DNA of 11,009 nucleotides from Pseudomonadota bacterium (GCA_021816505.1 JAKAXS010000053.1:1-11009), one strand, 5' to 3'. Shown: positions 1-8,484, counted from the stretch's first letter. Numbers and translations are program-made. Notes: a model not told the origin generated them from the sequence alone.

Positions 1-17
1 GTTCGTCCGGCGATTTG

Positions 18-40
18 AGCGGATAGAGACATGATCCGCT
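18..40. repeat. Inverted repeat downstream of the dehydrogenase gene
   Basis: Two perfect 7-bp arms, AGCGGAT (18-24) and ATCCGCT (34-40), flank a 9-base spacer. The repeat lies 55 bp past the stop of the minus-strand dehydrogenase. It has no T-run on either side, so it is not a typical intrinsic terminator; an operator for a gene outside the window is equally possible. Nothing else was recognised in bases 1-94. Confidence 0.4.
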
Positions 41-94
41 GTCCCGATCAAGGCGGTTTGGGGCGGCACCGGCATGTCCGGCAGCTTCGCGGCA

Positions 95-1102
95 CTACAT
101 CTCCACGCAGATCTTGCCGAAGTGCTGGGCCTGCTCCTCGTAGCGGAAAGCATCGCCCAGTGCCGCCAAGGCGAAGGTCTTGTCGATGACGGGACGGATG
201 CCCGTCGCTTCCAGCCCGCGGATCATCTCCTGCTGATGCCGGCGGCTGCCGACGATGATGCCCTGCAGCTTGATCTGCTTCGCCATCATCGCGAGGGTCG
301 GCACTTCACCCGTTATGCCGGTGAAGATGCCGATCATGGAGATGTGGCCGCCCACGCGGCAGGCGGTGATCGATTGCGGCAGCGTGCCGGGGCCGCCGAT
401 CTCCAGCACGTGATCGACACCGCGCTTGCCGGTCCATTTGCGCACGGTCTCGCCCCAAGCGGGATCGCTCTTGTAGTTGATGGTGTGGTCGGCACCCAGC
501 GCCCGGGCACGTTCCAGCTTCGCGTCGGACGACGACGTGATGATCACGCTGGCCCCCATGGCCTTTGCCATCTGCAGTGCGAAGATGGCGACGCCGCCCG
601 TGCCGAGTATCAGGACGCTTTCGCCGGCTTTGAGGCCGCCCTCGACGACGAGGGCACGCCAGGCCGTGAGTGCCGCGCAGGGAAGCGTGGCGGCTTCCGT
701 GTGGCTCCACCCTTTCGGGGCAAGCGTGAACCAGTGCGCGGGCGTGACGACGGCCTCGCGCGCGTAGCCGTCGAGCCCGTCACCGGGGACGTGGCTGAAG
801 TTGCCGTGCGGCGGAACGCCGTCCTGCCAGTAAGGAAAGAAGCAGGAGACGACATTGTCGCCCGCCTTGAACGCGGTGACGCCCTCTCCCACGGCATCGA
901 CGACGCCGGCACCGTCGGACATGAGGATGCGGCCGTCTTCGGTGGGAATGGCGCCGGCAGCGACGGCATAGTCGTGATAGTTGAGCGAATTCGCATGCAG
1001 GCGGACGCGGATCTCTCCGGCAGCGGGCGCGGCGGCTGCGGTGATCTCGGCGACGTGCAGGCGATCCAGACCGCCGGGCTTCGAAATCTTGATCGCTTTC
1101 AT
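95..1102 (-). CDS. Zinc-independent MDR-family alcohol/quinone dehydrogenase (MDR7-like), NAD(P)-dependent
   Basis: A 335-residue medium-chain dehydrogenase/reductase, probably cytosolic, reducing or oxidising an alcohol, carbonyl or quinone; the substrate cannot be read from sequence. Residues 1-130 form the GroES-like catalytic domain, with NSLNYHD at 38-44 where zinc enzymes carry their catalytic Cys. The four-Cys structural zinc lobe is also absent, so it should be zinc-free. The nucleotide-binding fold follows, with GTGGVA at 167-172. The second strand ends in TSSSD (189-193) with Lys195 rather than the usual acidic residue, which suggests NADP(H). The sequence agrees along its whole length with the MDR7 group (IRPVID at 302-307, HFGK near the C-terminus). 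The ATG start has GGAGGG 7 bases upstream. It stands alone behind its own promoter and operator-like repeat. The family is sure; the substrate is unknown. Confidence 0.9.
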   Translation of the reverse strand: MKAIKISKPGGLDRLHVAEITAAAAPAAGEIRVRLHANSLNYHDYAVAAGAIPTEDGRILMSDGAGVVDAVGEGVTAFKAGDNVVSCFFPYWQDGVPPHGNFSHVPGDGLDGYAREAVVTPAHWFTLAPKGWSHTEAATLPCAALTAWRALVVEGGLKAGESVLILGTGGVAIFALQMAKAMGASVIITSSSDAKLERARALGADHTINYKSDPAWGETVRKWTGKRGVDHVLEIGGPGTLPQSITACRVGGHISMIGIFTGITGEVPTLAMMAKQIKLQGIIVGSRRHQQEMIRGLEATGIRPVIDKTFALAALGDAFRYEEQAQHFGKICVEM

Positions 1103-1137
1103 TGTATTTCCCTCCGGTGCGGCCTCTGCATCCGCGC

Positions 1138-1167
1138 ATCATAAGACGACTGTCCGTCTCATGTCCC
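1138..1167 (-). promoter_or_regulatory. Promoter of the MDR dehydrogenase gene
   Basis: Read on the minus strand there is a -35-like GGGACA (1162-1167), an 18-base spacer and a -10-like TATGAT (1138-1143), which is five of six to the sigma-70 consensus. It sits 35 bp upstream of the dehydrogenase ATG, allowing a short leader with the GGAGGG ribosome site. The -35 matches only four of six. The spacer is almost filled by the inverted repeat described separately, a layout typical of repressor-controlled promoters. Confidence 0.55.
1144..1159. promoter_or_regulatory. Operator-like inverted repeat, candidate TetR-type binding site
   Basis: AGACG (1144-1148) and CGTCT (1155-1159) are perfect inverted arms around the 6-base centre ACTGTC. 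The element lies wholly inside the -35/-10 spacer of the dehydrogenase promoter, so a bound protein would block RNA polymerase. AGAC...GTCT half-sites are common in operators of TetR-family repressors, which often control MDR and NemA-like reductases. No regulator gene lies in the window, so the protein assignment is an inference. Confidence 0.5.
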
Positions 1168-1239
1168 CGTAACTCGACGCTTGCCGGGCGTCGACCTTCG
1201 TTCAATGCTGCGCCAAGGGTCAGGGCATGGGGCAGTCTC

Positions 1240-1770
1240 GTGGACGTCGTGGACATCGCATTGCGCCTCGTCGGGGCGTTCTATGTCTTTGCCGGCGTGG
1301 TGGCCGCGCGCGCCACGCTGACCGGGATGCTGATCGATCGCGCGATCGCGGCGATCGGCGCAAAGCCGCCACCTCGAGCGGAGACCATGCGCGGGCTTTG
1401 GATGATCGCCATGACGGCCCTGGTGCTTCTTGGCGGCGCCGCCCTGGTGCTGAAACTGGAATTGGCGCTGCCGCTGTTCCTGGCCTGCGTTCTGTTCCAG
1501 GCCGTGTATCTGTTCGTCGTCGCGCCAAGGGTTCTCGATCCGCACGACGCGCCCGATCCCCAGGGGCGCCGGCAATCGACCAACGCCTTCATCATCTACG
1601 CGATCGCGACGGGGTTCGTGGCGTGGGCCTATGGCCGGGGCAACCTGCTTCGACTGAGCGAAGTCTCCTGGCCGGGGCTGCTGCTCGTCGGCGGCCTGGT
1701 CGCCGCGCAGCTGGGGTATGTCGGCGACCAGCTGGTGACGATCATGCGCAAGAAGGGCTTGGCAGGGTGA
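1240..1770 (+). CDS. Five-helix integral membrane protein of unknown function
   Basis: A 176-residue hydrophobic protein that I do not recognise. Likely membrane segments are at about residues 5-24, 52-71, 76-96, 116-133 and 144-162. A basic amphipathic loop (31-51) and a polar loop rich in Asp, Pro and Arg (97-115) separate them, and the C-terminus is basic (MRKKGLAG). The open frame extends upstream to an ATG at 1102, but that overlaps the start of the dehydrogenase, its promoter and its operator, and encodes an Arg/Pro-rich stretch typical of non-coding sequence. I therefore chose the GTG at 1240, just before the first membrane helix, with GGGG about 8 bases upstream. A GTG at 1249 is an alternative. 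It is divergent from the dehydrogenase, with 137 bp between the starts, so one regulator might serve both. No catalytic motif is visible. Confidence 0.72.
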   Translation: MDVVDIALRLVGAFYVFAGVVAARATLTGMLIDRAIAAIGAKPPPRAETMRGLWMIAMTALVLLGGAALVLKLELALPLFLACVLFQAVYLFVVAPRVLDPHDAPDPQGRRQSTNAFIIYAIATGFVAWAYGRGNLLRLSEVSWPGLLLVGGLVAAQLGYVGDQLVTIMRKKGLAG

Positions 1771-1777
1771 GCGGGTG

Positions 1778-1815
1778 CTGGGTCGCGCCGCGATTGCCCA
1801 GCTAAACGCGACCAG
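1778..1815 (+). terminator. Candidate terminator hairpin after the membrane protein gene
   Basis: CTGGGTCGCG (1778-1787) can pair with CGCGACCAG (1807-1815), giving 9 bp with one bulged G around a 19-base loop. It begins 8 bases after the stop codon of the membrane protein and is followed by GCTTTCC, a very short T-run. It is weak as an intrinsic terminator but well placed. Confidence 0.4.
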
Positions 1816-1840
1816 GCTTTCCGCTGCGATGTACGCTTAG

Positions 1841-1872
1841 TTCCCTCTCCCCCTCCTTCACGGGGAGAGGAA
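1841..1872. repeat. REP-like C/G-rich hairpin between convergent genes
   Basis: TTCCCTCTCCCC (1841-1852) pairs with GGGGAGAGGAA (1862-1872) as an 11-bp stem with one bulged C and a 9-base loop. It lies between the converging membrane protein gene and glpX, 11 bp from the glpX stop, and could end transcription from either side. CCCTCTCCCC/GGGGAGAGGG hairpins of this composition are widespread intergenic repeats in alphaproteobacterial genomes. Only one copy is in this window, so repeat status is an inference. Confidence 0.5.
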
Positions 1873-1882
1873 GCCACGCTTG

Positions 1883-2872
1883 TCAACCGATGTAGCGCGT
1901 GCCGACGTTGCGGAACGAGGTCTTGATGCGGCGGACGGTGCCGGTCTTGGAACGCATCACCACCGTCTCGGTTTCGGCGAAATCGCCGTTGAACTGCACG
2001 CCATCGAGCAGCGAGCCGTCGGTGATGCCGGTGGCCGAGAAAATGACGTCGGACGACGCCATGTCCTCCAGCAGGAATTTGCGGTTGATGTCGGTGATGC
2101 CCATCTTGGCGGCACGCGCCGTTTCTTCCGCGTTCGAGGGCATCAGGCGGCCCTGGATCTGCCCGCCGATGCAGCGCAGCGCGGCCGCCGCCAGCACGCC
2201 TTCGGGAGCGCCGCCGGAACCCATGTAGATGTCGATGCCGGTCTCGCGCGGGTCCGTCGTCCAGATCACGCCGGCGATGTCGCCGTCCGGGATCAGTTGC
2301 ACGCCGGCGCCGGCGGCGCGTACGGCCTTGATCAGTTCGGCGTGGCGCGGGCGATCGAGGATGCAGGCCGTGATTTCGGACACCGGCACGCCCTTGGCCT
2401 TCGCCAGGTTCTGGATGTTCTCGATATGCGGCGCGTCGAGATCGACGACGCCGTCGGGATAGCCGGGGCCGATCGCGATCTTGTTCATGTACATGTCGGG
2501 CGCATGCAGCAGGCCGCCGCGCTCCGAGATGGCCAGCACCGCAAGCGAGTTCGGCATCGACTTGGCGCAGATCGTGGTGCCTTCCAGCGGGTCGACGGCG
2601 ATATCGACTTCCGGGCCGTTGCCCGAGCCGACCTTCTCGCCGATGTAAAGCATCGGCGCTTCGTCCATCTCGCCTTCGCCGATGACGACGGTGCCGCGGA
2701 TGTCGCACAGGGCGAGTTCGCGGCGCATGGCGTCGACGGCGGCCTTGTCGGCCGCTTTCTCGTTGCCGCGGCCACGGAAGCGGGCGGCTGCGATGGCCGC
2801 CGCCTCGGTCACGCGCGCCACCTCAAGAACGAGCACGCGCTCCAGGCCACCATTATGCGTTTCCAGTGCCAT
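1883..2872 (-). CDS. glpX: Class II fructose-1,6-bisphosphatase
   Basis: A 329-residue cytosolic enzyme that hydrolyses fructose-1,6-bisphosphate to fructose-6-phosphate and phosphate in gluconeogenesis (and in the Calvin cycle in autotrophs). The metal- and phosphate-binding signatures of the GlpX family are intact: GEGEMDEAP at 65-73 and VDPLEGTT at 93-100, supplying acidic metal ligands Asp94 and Glu97. Further family blocks are PDGDIAG near 196-202 and GSGGAPEGVLAAAALRC near 220-236. The length is normal for the family. The start is fixed by AGGAGGGG, 2-9 bases before the ATG, one of the strongest ribosome sites in the window. It is the last gene of the alaC-hom-glpX operon, 56 bp after hom. 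That gap holds a GC hairpin (2909-2914 with 2918-2923), which may tune readthrough. In related genomes I recall recJ following this gene; here a convergent unrelated gene does. Confidence 0.96.
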   Translation of the reverse strand: MALETHNGGLERVLVLEVARVTEAAAIAAARFRGRGNEKAADKAAVDAMRRELALCDIRGTVVIGEGEMDEAPMLYIGEKVGSGNGPEVDIAVDPLEGTTICAKSMPNSLAVLAISERGGLLHAPDMYMNKIAIGPGYPDGVVDLDAPHIENIQNLAKAKGVPVSEITACILDRPRHAELIKAVRAAGAGVQLIPDGDIAGVIWTTDPRETGIDIYMGSGGAPEGVLAAAALRCIGGQIQGRLMPSNAEETARAAKMGITDINRKFLLEDMASSDVIFSATGITDGSLLDGVQFNGDFAETETVVMRSKTGTVRRIKTSFRNVGTRYIG

Positions 2873-2928
2873 GTCCCCTCCTCTGGGGTGTCCAACGTGT
2901 CATCGCGACGCGCGAGACGCGCGCTCGC

Positions 2929-4257
<1,329 letters not shown>

Positions 4258-4274
4258 AGAATGAGTTGTAAGGC

Positions 4275-5501
4275 TTATCGGCTAGCTTTTTGGGGGATTG
4301 GGATGACGTTATGCAACGTTTCTGGTCCCTGGGCGAGGAACTTCTTGATCGACCGGGCGGCTTGCCTAATGCGGTGTTCGTTCTCGACCAGCGCGATGCG
4401 GACGAAGCCTTCGCCATATTCACCGAAGCCCAGGCCCGGCGACACGGCGACGTCGGCTTTCTCTATGAGAAGCTTGGCGAATTCGACTGAGCCGATGGCC
4501 TTGAACTGCTCGGGCACCGGGCACCAGGCGAACATCGTGGCGGGCGGCGGCGGAATCTTCCAGCCGGCCCGGCCGAAGCTGTCGACGAGAATGTCGCGGC
4601 GCTGCTGGTAGGTCTTGCGGATCTCTTCCACGCAATCCTGCGGGCCGTTGAGGGCCGCGGTCGCCGCAACCTGGATGGGCGTGAAGGCGCCGTAGTCGAG
4701 ATAGGATTTCACGCGCGCCAATGCGCCGATCAGGCGTTCGTTGCCGACGGCGAAGCCCATGCGCCAGCCCGGCATGTTGTAGGTCTTCGACAGCGACGTG
4801 AACTCGACCGTCACGTCCATCGCGCCGGGGACCTGCAGCACGGACGGCGGCGGATTGCCGTCGAAATAGATCTCCGAGTAGGCGATGTCGGACAGGATGA
4901 TCAGGTCGAGCTTCTTCGCCAACTCGACGGCGGCCTTGTAGAACTCGAGGCTGGCCGTCATCGCCGTCGGATTCGACGGGTAGGACAGCACCATCGCCAG
5001 CGGGCGCGGGATCGAGTGGCGCACGGCCTTGTCGACCGCGGACAGGAATTCATCTCCGGTGCCGGCCGGAATGTGGCGCATGGCGGCGCCGGAAATCAGA
5101 AAACCGAATTCGTGGATCGGATACGTGGGGTTCGGCACCAGGATCACGTCGCCGGGCGCGGTGATCGCCTGCGCCATGTTGGCGAAGCCTTCCTTGGACC
5201 CCAAGGTGGCGACGATCTGCGTTTCGGGATTGAGCTTCACGCCGAAGCGGCGCTCGTAGTACGCGGCTTGCGCGCGGCGCAGACCGGGTATGCCTTTCGA
5301 GGCCGAGTATCGATGCGTGCGCGGCTTCGCGATCGTCTCCACCAGCTTGTCGACGATGTGCTGGGGTGTCGGCAGATCCGGGTTGCCCATGCCCAGATCG
5401 ATGATGTCGGCGCCACGCGCGCGGGCAGCCGCCTTCAGCCGGTTGACCTCGGCGAATACGTAGGGCGGCAGACGCTTGATGCGGTGGAAATCTTCGATCA
5501 C
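4275..5501 (-). CDS. alaC: PLP-dependent aminotransferase, AlaC-type alanine transaminase (often annotated LL-diaminopimelate aminotransferase)
   Basis: A 408-residue fold type I class I/II aminotransferase. It closely resembles E. coli AlaC, which makes alanine from pyruvate and glutamate: RLPPYVF near the N-terminus, GMGNPD at 37-42, GSKEG at 101-105 and PNPTYPIH at 123-130. PLP-site residues are Asn177 (SNPTA), Asp205 and Tyr208 (SDIAYSE), and the Schiff-base Lys239 in SLSKTYNMPGWR. Arg368 (GFVRIAL) is the expected substrate carboxylate anchor. Automatic annotation often calls this family LL-diaminopimelate aminotransferase; linkage to hom would fit either aspartate-family or alanine metabolism, and sequence alone does not decide. 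The start is GTG, with only a weak AAGG ribosome site. It is the first gene of the operon, read away from phaC. No in-frame start lies in the bases just upstream, and the N-terminus matches homologues. Confidence 0.93.
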   Translation of the reverse strand: MIEDFHRIKRLPPYVFAEVNRLKAAARARGADIIDLGMGNPDLPTPQHIVDKLVETIAKPRTHRYSASKGIPGLRRAQAAYYERRFGVKLNPETQIVATLGSKEGFANMAQAITAPGDVILVPNPTYPIHEFGFLISGAAMRHIPAGTGDEFLSAVDKAVRHSIPRPLAMVLSYPSNPTAMTASLEFYKAAVELAKKLDLIILSDIAYSEIYFDGNPPPSVLQVPGAMDVTVEFTSLSKTYNMPGWRMGFAVGNERLIGALARVKSYLDYGAFTPIQVAATAALNGPQDCVEEIRKTYQQRRDILVDSFGRAGWKIPPPPATMFAWCPVPEQFKAIGSVEFAKLLIEKADVAVSPGLGFGEYGEGFVRIALVENEHRIRQAARSIKKFLAQGPETLHNVIPIPQKASR

Positions 5502-5921
5502 GGCCTTATATCTCGCGCTGAAAGCTGCTGAGTTATTGAAGCGTGCGCCTAGGTCTTAAGTAGGGCACCCGAAGCGTGCTGTTTACGCCTTGAGAGGCGC
5601 TTTCGTCCAGCGTTGAGGCCTGCCGCCAGACTGGTGGATCGGGGAAAACCCGATGCAAGGGAAGGCTCTAACGCAAATGAACACATGGCGGTTCGTCTGT
5701 CGGCTGCGGCCCAGCGCAGTGCCTCCGGCGTGATCCAAACAGCCGTTAACCGGGGTAAAGACGGGCGGGCTCCGAATGCTGACGATTGACTGAAGCGTAA
5801 GCTTTCAATAGTCAAATAGGTAAGGGCAGACGACCAACGACTGCCTCTGGGAGAGAAACGAGCACCACGCTTGCGACCACTCCTTCAACGGTGATGCCGC
5901 CGGCGTGACAGCTCAGAAAGA
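5502..5921. other. Divergent alaC/phaC intergenic region with clustered hairpins (possible structured RNA or leader)
   Basis: This is 420 bp with no convincing gene. Read on the plus strand it holds a run of compact stem-loops: CGCCT-TGAG-AGGCG (5586-5599), CCGCCA-GAC-TGGTGG (5623-5637), directly abutted by ATCGGG-GAAAA-CCCGAT (5638-5654), CTGCG-GCCCAG-CGCAG (5704-5719), AAGC-GTAA-GCTT (within 5790-5812) and GGCAG...CTGCC (about 5825-5845). UUUAC-CC near 5582-5589 can also pair with GG-GUAAA near 5754-5759, which would close a multi-branched fold. A direct repeat GAAGCGTGC occurs at 5538-5546 and 5571-5579. I could not match it to 6S, RNase P, tmRNA, SRP RNA, or the TPP or cobalamin riboswitches. 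It may be an unassigned small RNA or the phaC leader; chance folding in GC-rich DNA remains possible. Confidence 0.35.
5786..5814 (+). promoter_or_regulatory. Candidate phaC promoter
   Basis: TTGACT (5786-5791, five of six to the -35 consensus), a 17-base spacer and a poor -10 TAGTCA (5809-5814) point toward phaC, whose start codon is about 108 bp downstream. The long leader then includes an imperfect hairpin (GTGATGCC at 5891-5898 with GGCGTGAC at 5902-5909) just before the start codon. The -10 is weak, and the -35 overlaps a stem-loop, so this is only a candidate. Confidence 0.35.
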
Positions 5922-7760
5922 ATGAGCCGATCAACCATGGCCGGAACGACGTCTTCATCCTCCGATACACCGAATGGCGCCCCCAATTATCGCGTAGGCG
6001 ATCCTGAAGAATTCGCGCGCAACATGCTCAAGCTCTTCGAGGAGGGCGGGCGTGTCGTGAATCACATGCTGACGCGGCCCGACGCGCAGGTGAGCCCCTA
6101 CTCCGCCGCCAGCGAAGCGTCGATGGCGGCGCAGACCGTAACCGACATCGCGCAACAGTGGATGACCGAGCCGGTCAAGCTGATGGAAGCCCAGGGCGAC
6201 CTGATGCGCTCCTACATGGAGCTGTGGAGCAATACGATGCGGCGCATGATGGGCGAAGAGGTTCGCCCGCTCGTGGTGCCGGAGCCGTCCGACAATCGCT
6301 TCAAGGACCCGGAGTGGTCGGCCAACCCGTATTTCGACTTCTGGAAGCAAGCCTACCTGCTCACCACGCATTGGGCGGAAGACGTGCTCGACAAGACCGA
6401 GGGGCTGGACGAGCGCACGCGGCAGAAGGCCGAGTTCTATTTCCGGCAGATCTCCAGCGCGATGTCGCCGTCGAACGTGCCGCTGATGAATCCGGAGGTC
6501 GTTCGCGAGACGTGTGCCACCAACGGGCGCAATCTCGTGCAGGGCATGACGCAGCTCGTCAACGACATGGAGCGGTCGGGCGATCTGCTGAAGATCAGCC
6601 AGACGGACATCAGCGCGTTCGAGGTGGGCAAGAACCTGGCGACGACGCCCGGCAAGATCGTGTTCCAGAACGACGTGCTGCAGCTGATCCAATACGCGCC
6701 GACGACGGAGAAGGTGCACGAGGTCCCGCTGTTGATCGTGCCGCCGTGGATCAACAAGTACTACATCCTCGACCTCACATCGACGAAGAGCTTCGTGAAG
6801 TATGCCGTCGATCAGGGCTTCTCGGTGTTCCTGGTGTCGTGGGTCAACCCGGACAGCTCGCTGTCGCACAAGACGTTCGAAGACTACATGACGGAAGGCG
6901 TGCTGACCGCAACGGACGCGGTGAAGCGCGAGGCCGACACCAAGCAGATCAATATTCTGGGCTACTGTGTCGGCGGCACGCTGGTCGGCACGGCGCTGTC
7001 CTATCTCGCGGCGCGCGGGGAAACGCCCGTCAAGTCGGCGACGTTCCTCACGACGCAGGTGGACTTCACCAAGGCCGGCGACCTGCTGCTGTTCACCGGC
7101 GACGCGCAGCTGACGGCGCTGGAAGAGATGATGGCCGAACGCGGCTATCTCGACGGCTCGCGCATGGCGAACGTGTTCAACATGATGCGGCCGCGCGACC
7201 TGATCTGGCCGTACATCGTCAACAACTACATGCTGGGCAAGAAGCCGTTCCCGTTCGACCTGTTGTTCTGGAACCAGGACTCGACGCGCATGGCCGCGGC
7301 CAACCACAACTTCTACCTGCGCGAGTTCTATCTGGAGAACAAGCTGTCGCGCGGGCAGTTGACGATGGGCGGAACCAAGCTCAGCCTGAAGAATGTGAAG
7401 CTGCCCGTGTATGAGCTGGCGACGCGCGAGGATCACATCGCCCCGGCGCAGTCGGTCTACATCGGCGCCCAGCAGTTCGGCGGGCCGGTCGAGTTCGTAC
7501 TGGCGGGCTCAGGTCATATCGCCGGGGTCGTCAATCCCCCGGACAAGGTGAAGTATCAGTACTGGACGAACCACAAGGCGTCCGCAGACACGTTGGATGA
7601 CTGGCTCAAGTTCGCCAAGGAGCACCCGGGCTCATGGTGGCCGCACTGGGCGGCGTGGCTCGCCAAGCAGTCGGGCCCGCGCATCGAGCCGCGAGAGCCG
7701 GGCACCAACATCGGCGTAATCGAAGACGCACCCGGCAGCTACGTCAGGGCCAAGTCGTAG
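5922..7760 (+). CDS. phaC: Class I poly(R)-hydroxyalkanoate synthase
   Basis: A 612-residue enzyme that polymerises (R)-3-hydroxyacyl-CoA, typically 3-hydroxybutyryl-CoA, into polyester on the surface of cytoplasmic storage granules, releasing CoA. Residues about 115-285 form the PhaC N-terminal domain, followed by the alpha/beta-hydrolase domain. The lipase-like box GYCVGG holds nucleophile Cys349; Asp504 (REDHIAP) and His532 (GSGHIAGVVNPP) complete the triad. The Asp-His distance of 28 equals that of the Ralstonia eutropha enzyme (Cys319, Asp480, His508). The length and single-subunit form indicate class I; the first 30 residues are Ser/Thr-rich and poorly conserved. The ATG at 5922 has only AGAAAG one base upstream; an in-frame ATG at 5937 is an alternative, also without a good ribosome site. 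It is divergent from alaC, a linkage I recall from rhizobia. No phaA, phaB or phasin gene is adjacent. Confidence 0.97.
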   Translation: MSRSTMAGTTSSSSDTPNGAPNYRVGDPEEFARNMLKLFEEGGRVVNHMLTRPDAQVSPYSAASEASMAAQTVTDIAQQWMTEPVKLMEAQGDLMRSYMELWSNTMRRMMGEEVRPLVVPEPSDNRFKDPEWSANPYFDFWKQAYLLTTHWAEDVLDKTEGLDERTRQKAEFYFRQISSAMSPSNVPLMNPEVVRETCATNGRNLVQGMTQLVNDMERSGDLLKISQTDISAFEVGKNLATTPGKIVFQNDVLQLIQYAPTTEKVHEVPLLIVPPWINKYYILDLTSTKSFVKYAVDQGFSVFLVSWVNPDSSLSHKTFEDYMTEGVLTATDAVKREADTKQINILGYCVGGTLVGTALSYLAARGETPVKSATFLTTQVDFTKAGDLLLFTGDAQLTALEEMMAERGYLDGSRMANVFNMMRPRDLIWPYIVNNYMLGKKPFPFDLLFWNQDSTRMAAANHNFYLREFYLENKLSRGQLTMGGTKLSLKNVKLPVYELATREDHIAPAQSVYIGAQQFGGPVEFVLAGSGHIAGVVNPPDKVKYQYWTNHKASADTLDDWLKFAKEHPGSWWPHWAAWLAKQSGPRIEPREPGTNIGVIEDAPGSYVRAKS

Positions 7761-7781
7761 GGCAGCGCCATCGGATAAAAG

Positions 7782-7815
7782 AACGGCACCGGTTCGTCAG
7801 CGAACCGGTGCCGTT
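7782..7815. terminator. Bidirectional intrinsic terminator
   Basis: A perfect 15-bp stem (AACGGCACCGGTTCG at 7782-7796 with its complement at 7801-7815) closes a TCAG tetraloop. It is preceded by ATAAAAG and followed by TTTCCATTTT, so it can act from both strands. It lies 21 bp after the phaC stop and 31 bp from the stop of the convergent small gene, exactly where a shared terminator is expected. Confidence 0.9.
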
Positions 7816-7846
7816 TCCATTTTGAGACTTGATCGCGTGCGCGCGA

Positions 7847-8212
7847 TTACTTCTTTTCGCCTTCAGGCGCGCCGCCGCCGCATTTCTCGTCGAGCTTGTC
7901 CAGCGCGTCGGAAAGCGCCTTGGCCTCAGCGCTGTCTTCCTTCACGTTCTCGCCGGAATTCCACGCAGTCTCGAACTCGGGGCCGAGCGTCTTGAAGTAA
8001 CCGTCGATCTTGCTGTCGGCAGCTTCAAGCTTCTTCTCGTCGTCACCCACTTCTTCCATGGTCTTGCCCATGTCGCAGTAGGCCTGAAGCTTCGCGGGAT
8101 CGTTTTCGACTGCAGCGAACGTCTTCACCGCTTCCTCGACCTTGGCGTCCAGCGCCAATGCGGGCGTTGCGAGAAGGCCGCCCAGCAGCGCGGCAGCGAT
8201 AATACGATTCAT
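7847..8212 (-). CDS. Small secreted acidic protein with two cysteines, function unknown
   Basis: A 121-residue protein that I cannot assign to a named family. A clear Sec signal peptide spans 1-20 (basic MNR, hydrophobic core IIAAALLGGLLATP, cleavage after ALA), so it is probably periplasmic. The mature part is strongly acidic and predicted helical, full of Glu, Asp, Lys and Ala, with no aromatic-rich core. It has just two cysteines, Cys46 and Cys111, which could form a disulphide tying the first helix to the C-terminal end. The tail GGGAPEGEKK looks disordered. The ATG is well supported by AGGAGGAAC ending 3 bases upstream. The gene is monocistronic as seen here, convergent with phaC and sharing its terminator. 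A linked role in storage metabolism cannot be claimed. Confidence 0.82.
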   Translation of the reverse strand: MNRIIAAALLGGLLATPALALDAKVEEAVKTFAAVENDPAKLQAYCDMGKTMEEVGDDEKKLEAADSKIDGYFKTLGPEFETAWNSGENVKEDSAEAKALSDALDKLDEKCGGGAPEGEKK

Positions 8213-8332
8213 TCCGTTCCTCCTGAACTGAGGTGTCAGCTGAGCGCCTAGCGCGCAGCGGCCGTTCCTCTAACACAGGATGAAACGAATGACAGCGCCA
8301 CTTCCGTCGCGCGATTTGCGGCGTGTGCGGAC

Positions 8333-8351
8333 GCCCCGCGTGAGGCGGGGC
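8333..8351. repeat. GC-rich hairpin in the 8213-8484 intergenic gap
   Basis: GCCCCGC (8333-8339) and GCGGGGC (8345-8351) form a perfect 7-bp stem with a GTGAG loop. CGCGCGATTT occurs as a direct repeat on either side (8308-8317 and 8365-8374). No T-run follows on either strand. It lies about 134 bp past the stop of the 68-residue gene and about 120 bp upstream of the secreted protein gene. I see no gene in this gap. Confidence 0.35.
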
Positions 8352-8484
8352 CGCGCGGGCTGAGCGCGCGATTTCAAATCTGTGCGGGAGACGGATCTTC
8401 CCGCTGTCGCACGGCGTCCCGGAAACTCGGGGGCGCCTCGTCACATCGCTTGCAGGTGCGAAGGTGGAACGTCTTGCGGCTCGT

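Noticed and set aside
1629..2708. A 359-codon minus-strand frame overlapping glpX
   Set aside because: It is a frame-shifted shadow of glpX with Arg/His-rich composition; glpX has intact catalytic motifs and a strong ribosome site.
5549..5815. An 88-codon minus-strand open frame in the alaC/phaC gap
   Set aside because: It would begin at TTG, has no ribosome site and runs through the clustered hairpins; its Arg/Ser/Ala/Pro-rich product looks like translated non-coding GC-rich DNA.
5955..7436. A 493-codon minus-strand frame opposite phaC
   Set aside because: Its His/Arg/Leu-rich composition is that expected from the complement of a GC-rich gene; phaC on the other strand has a complete triad.
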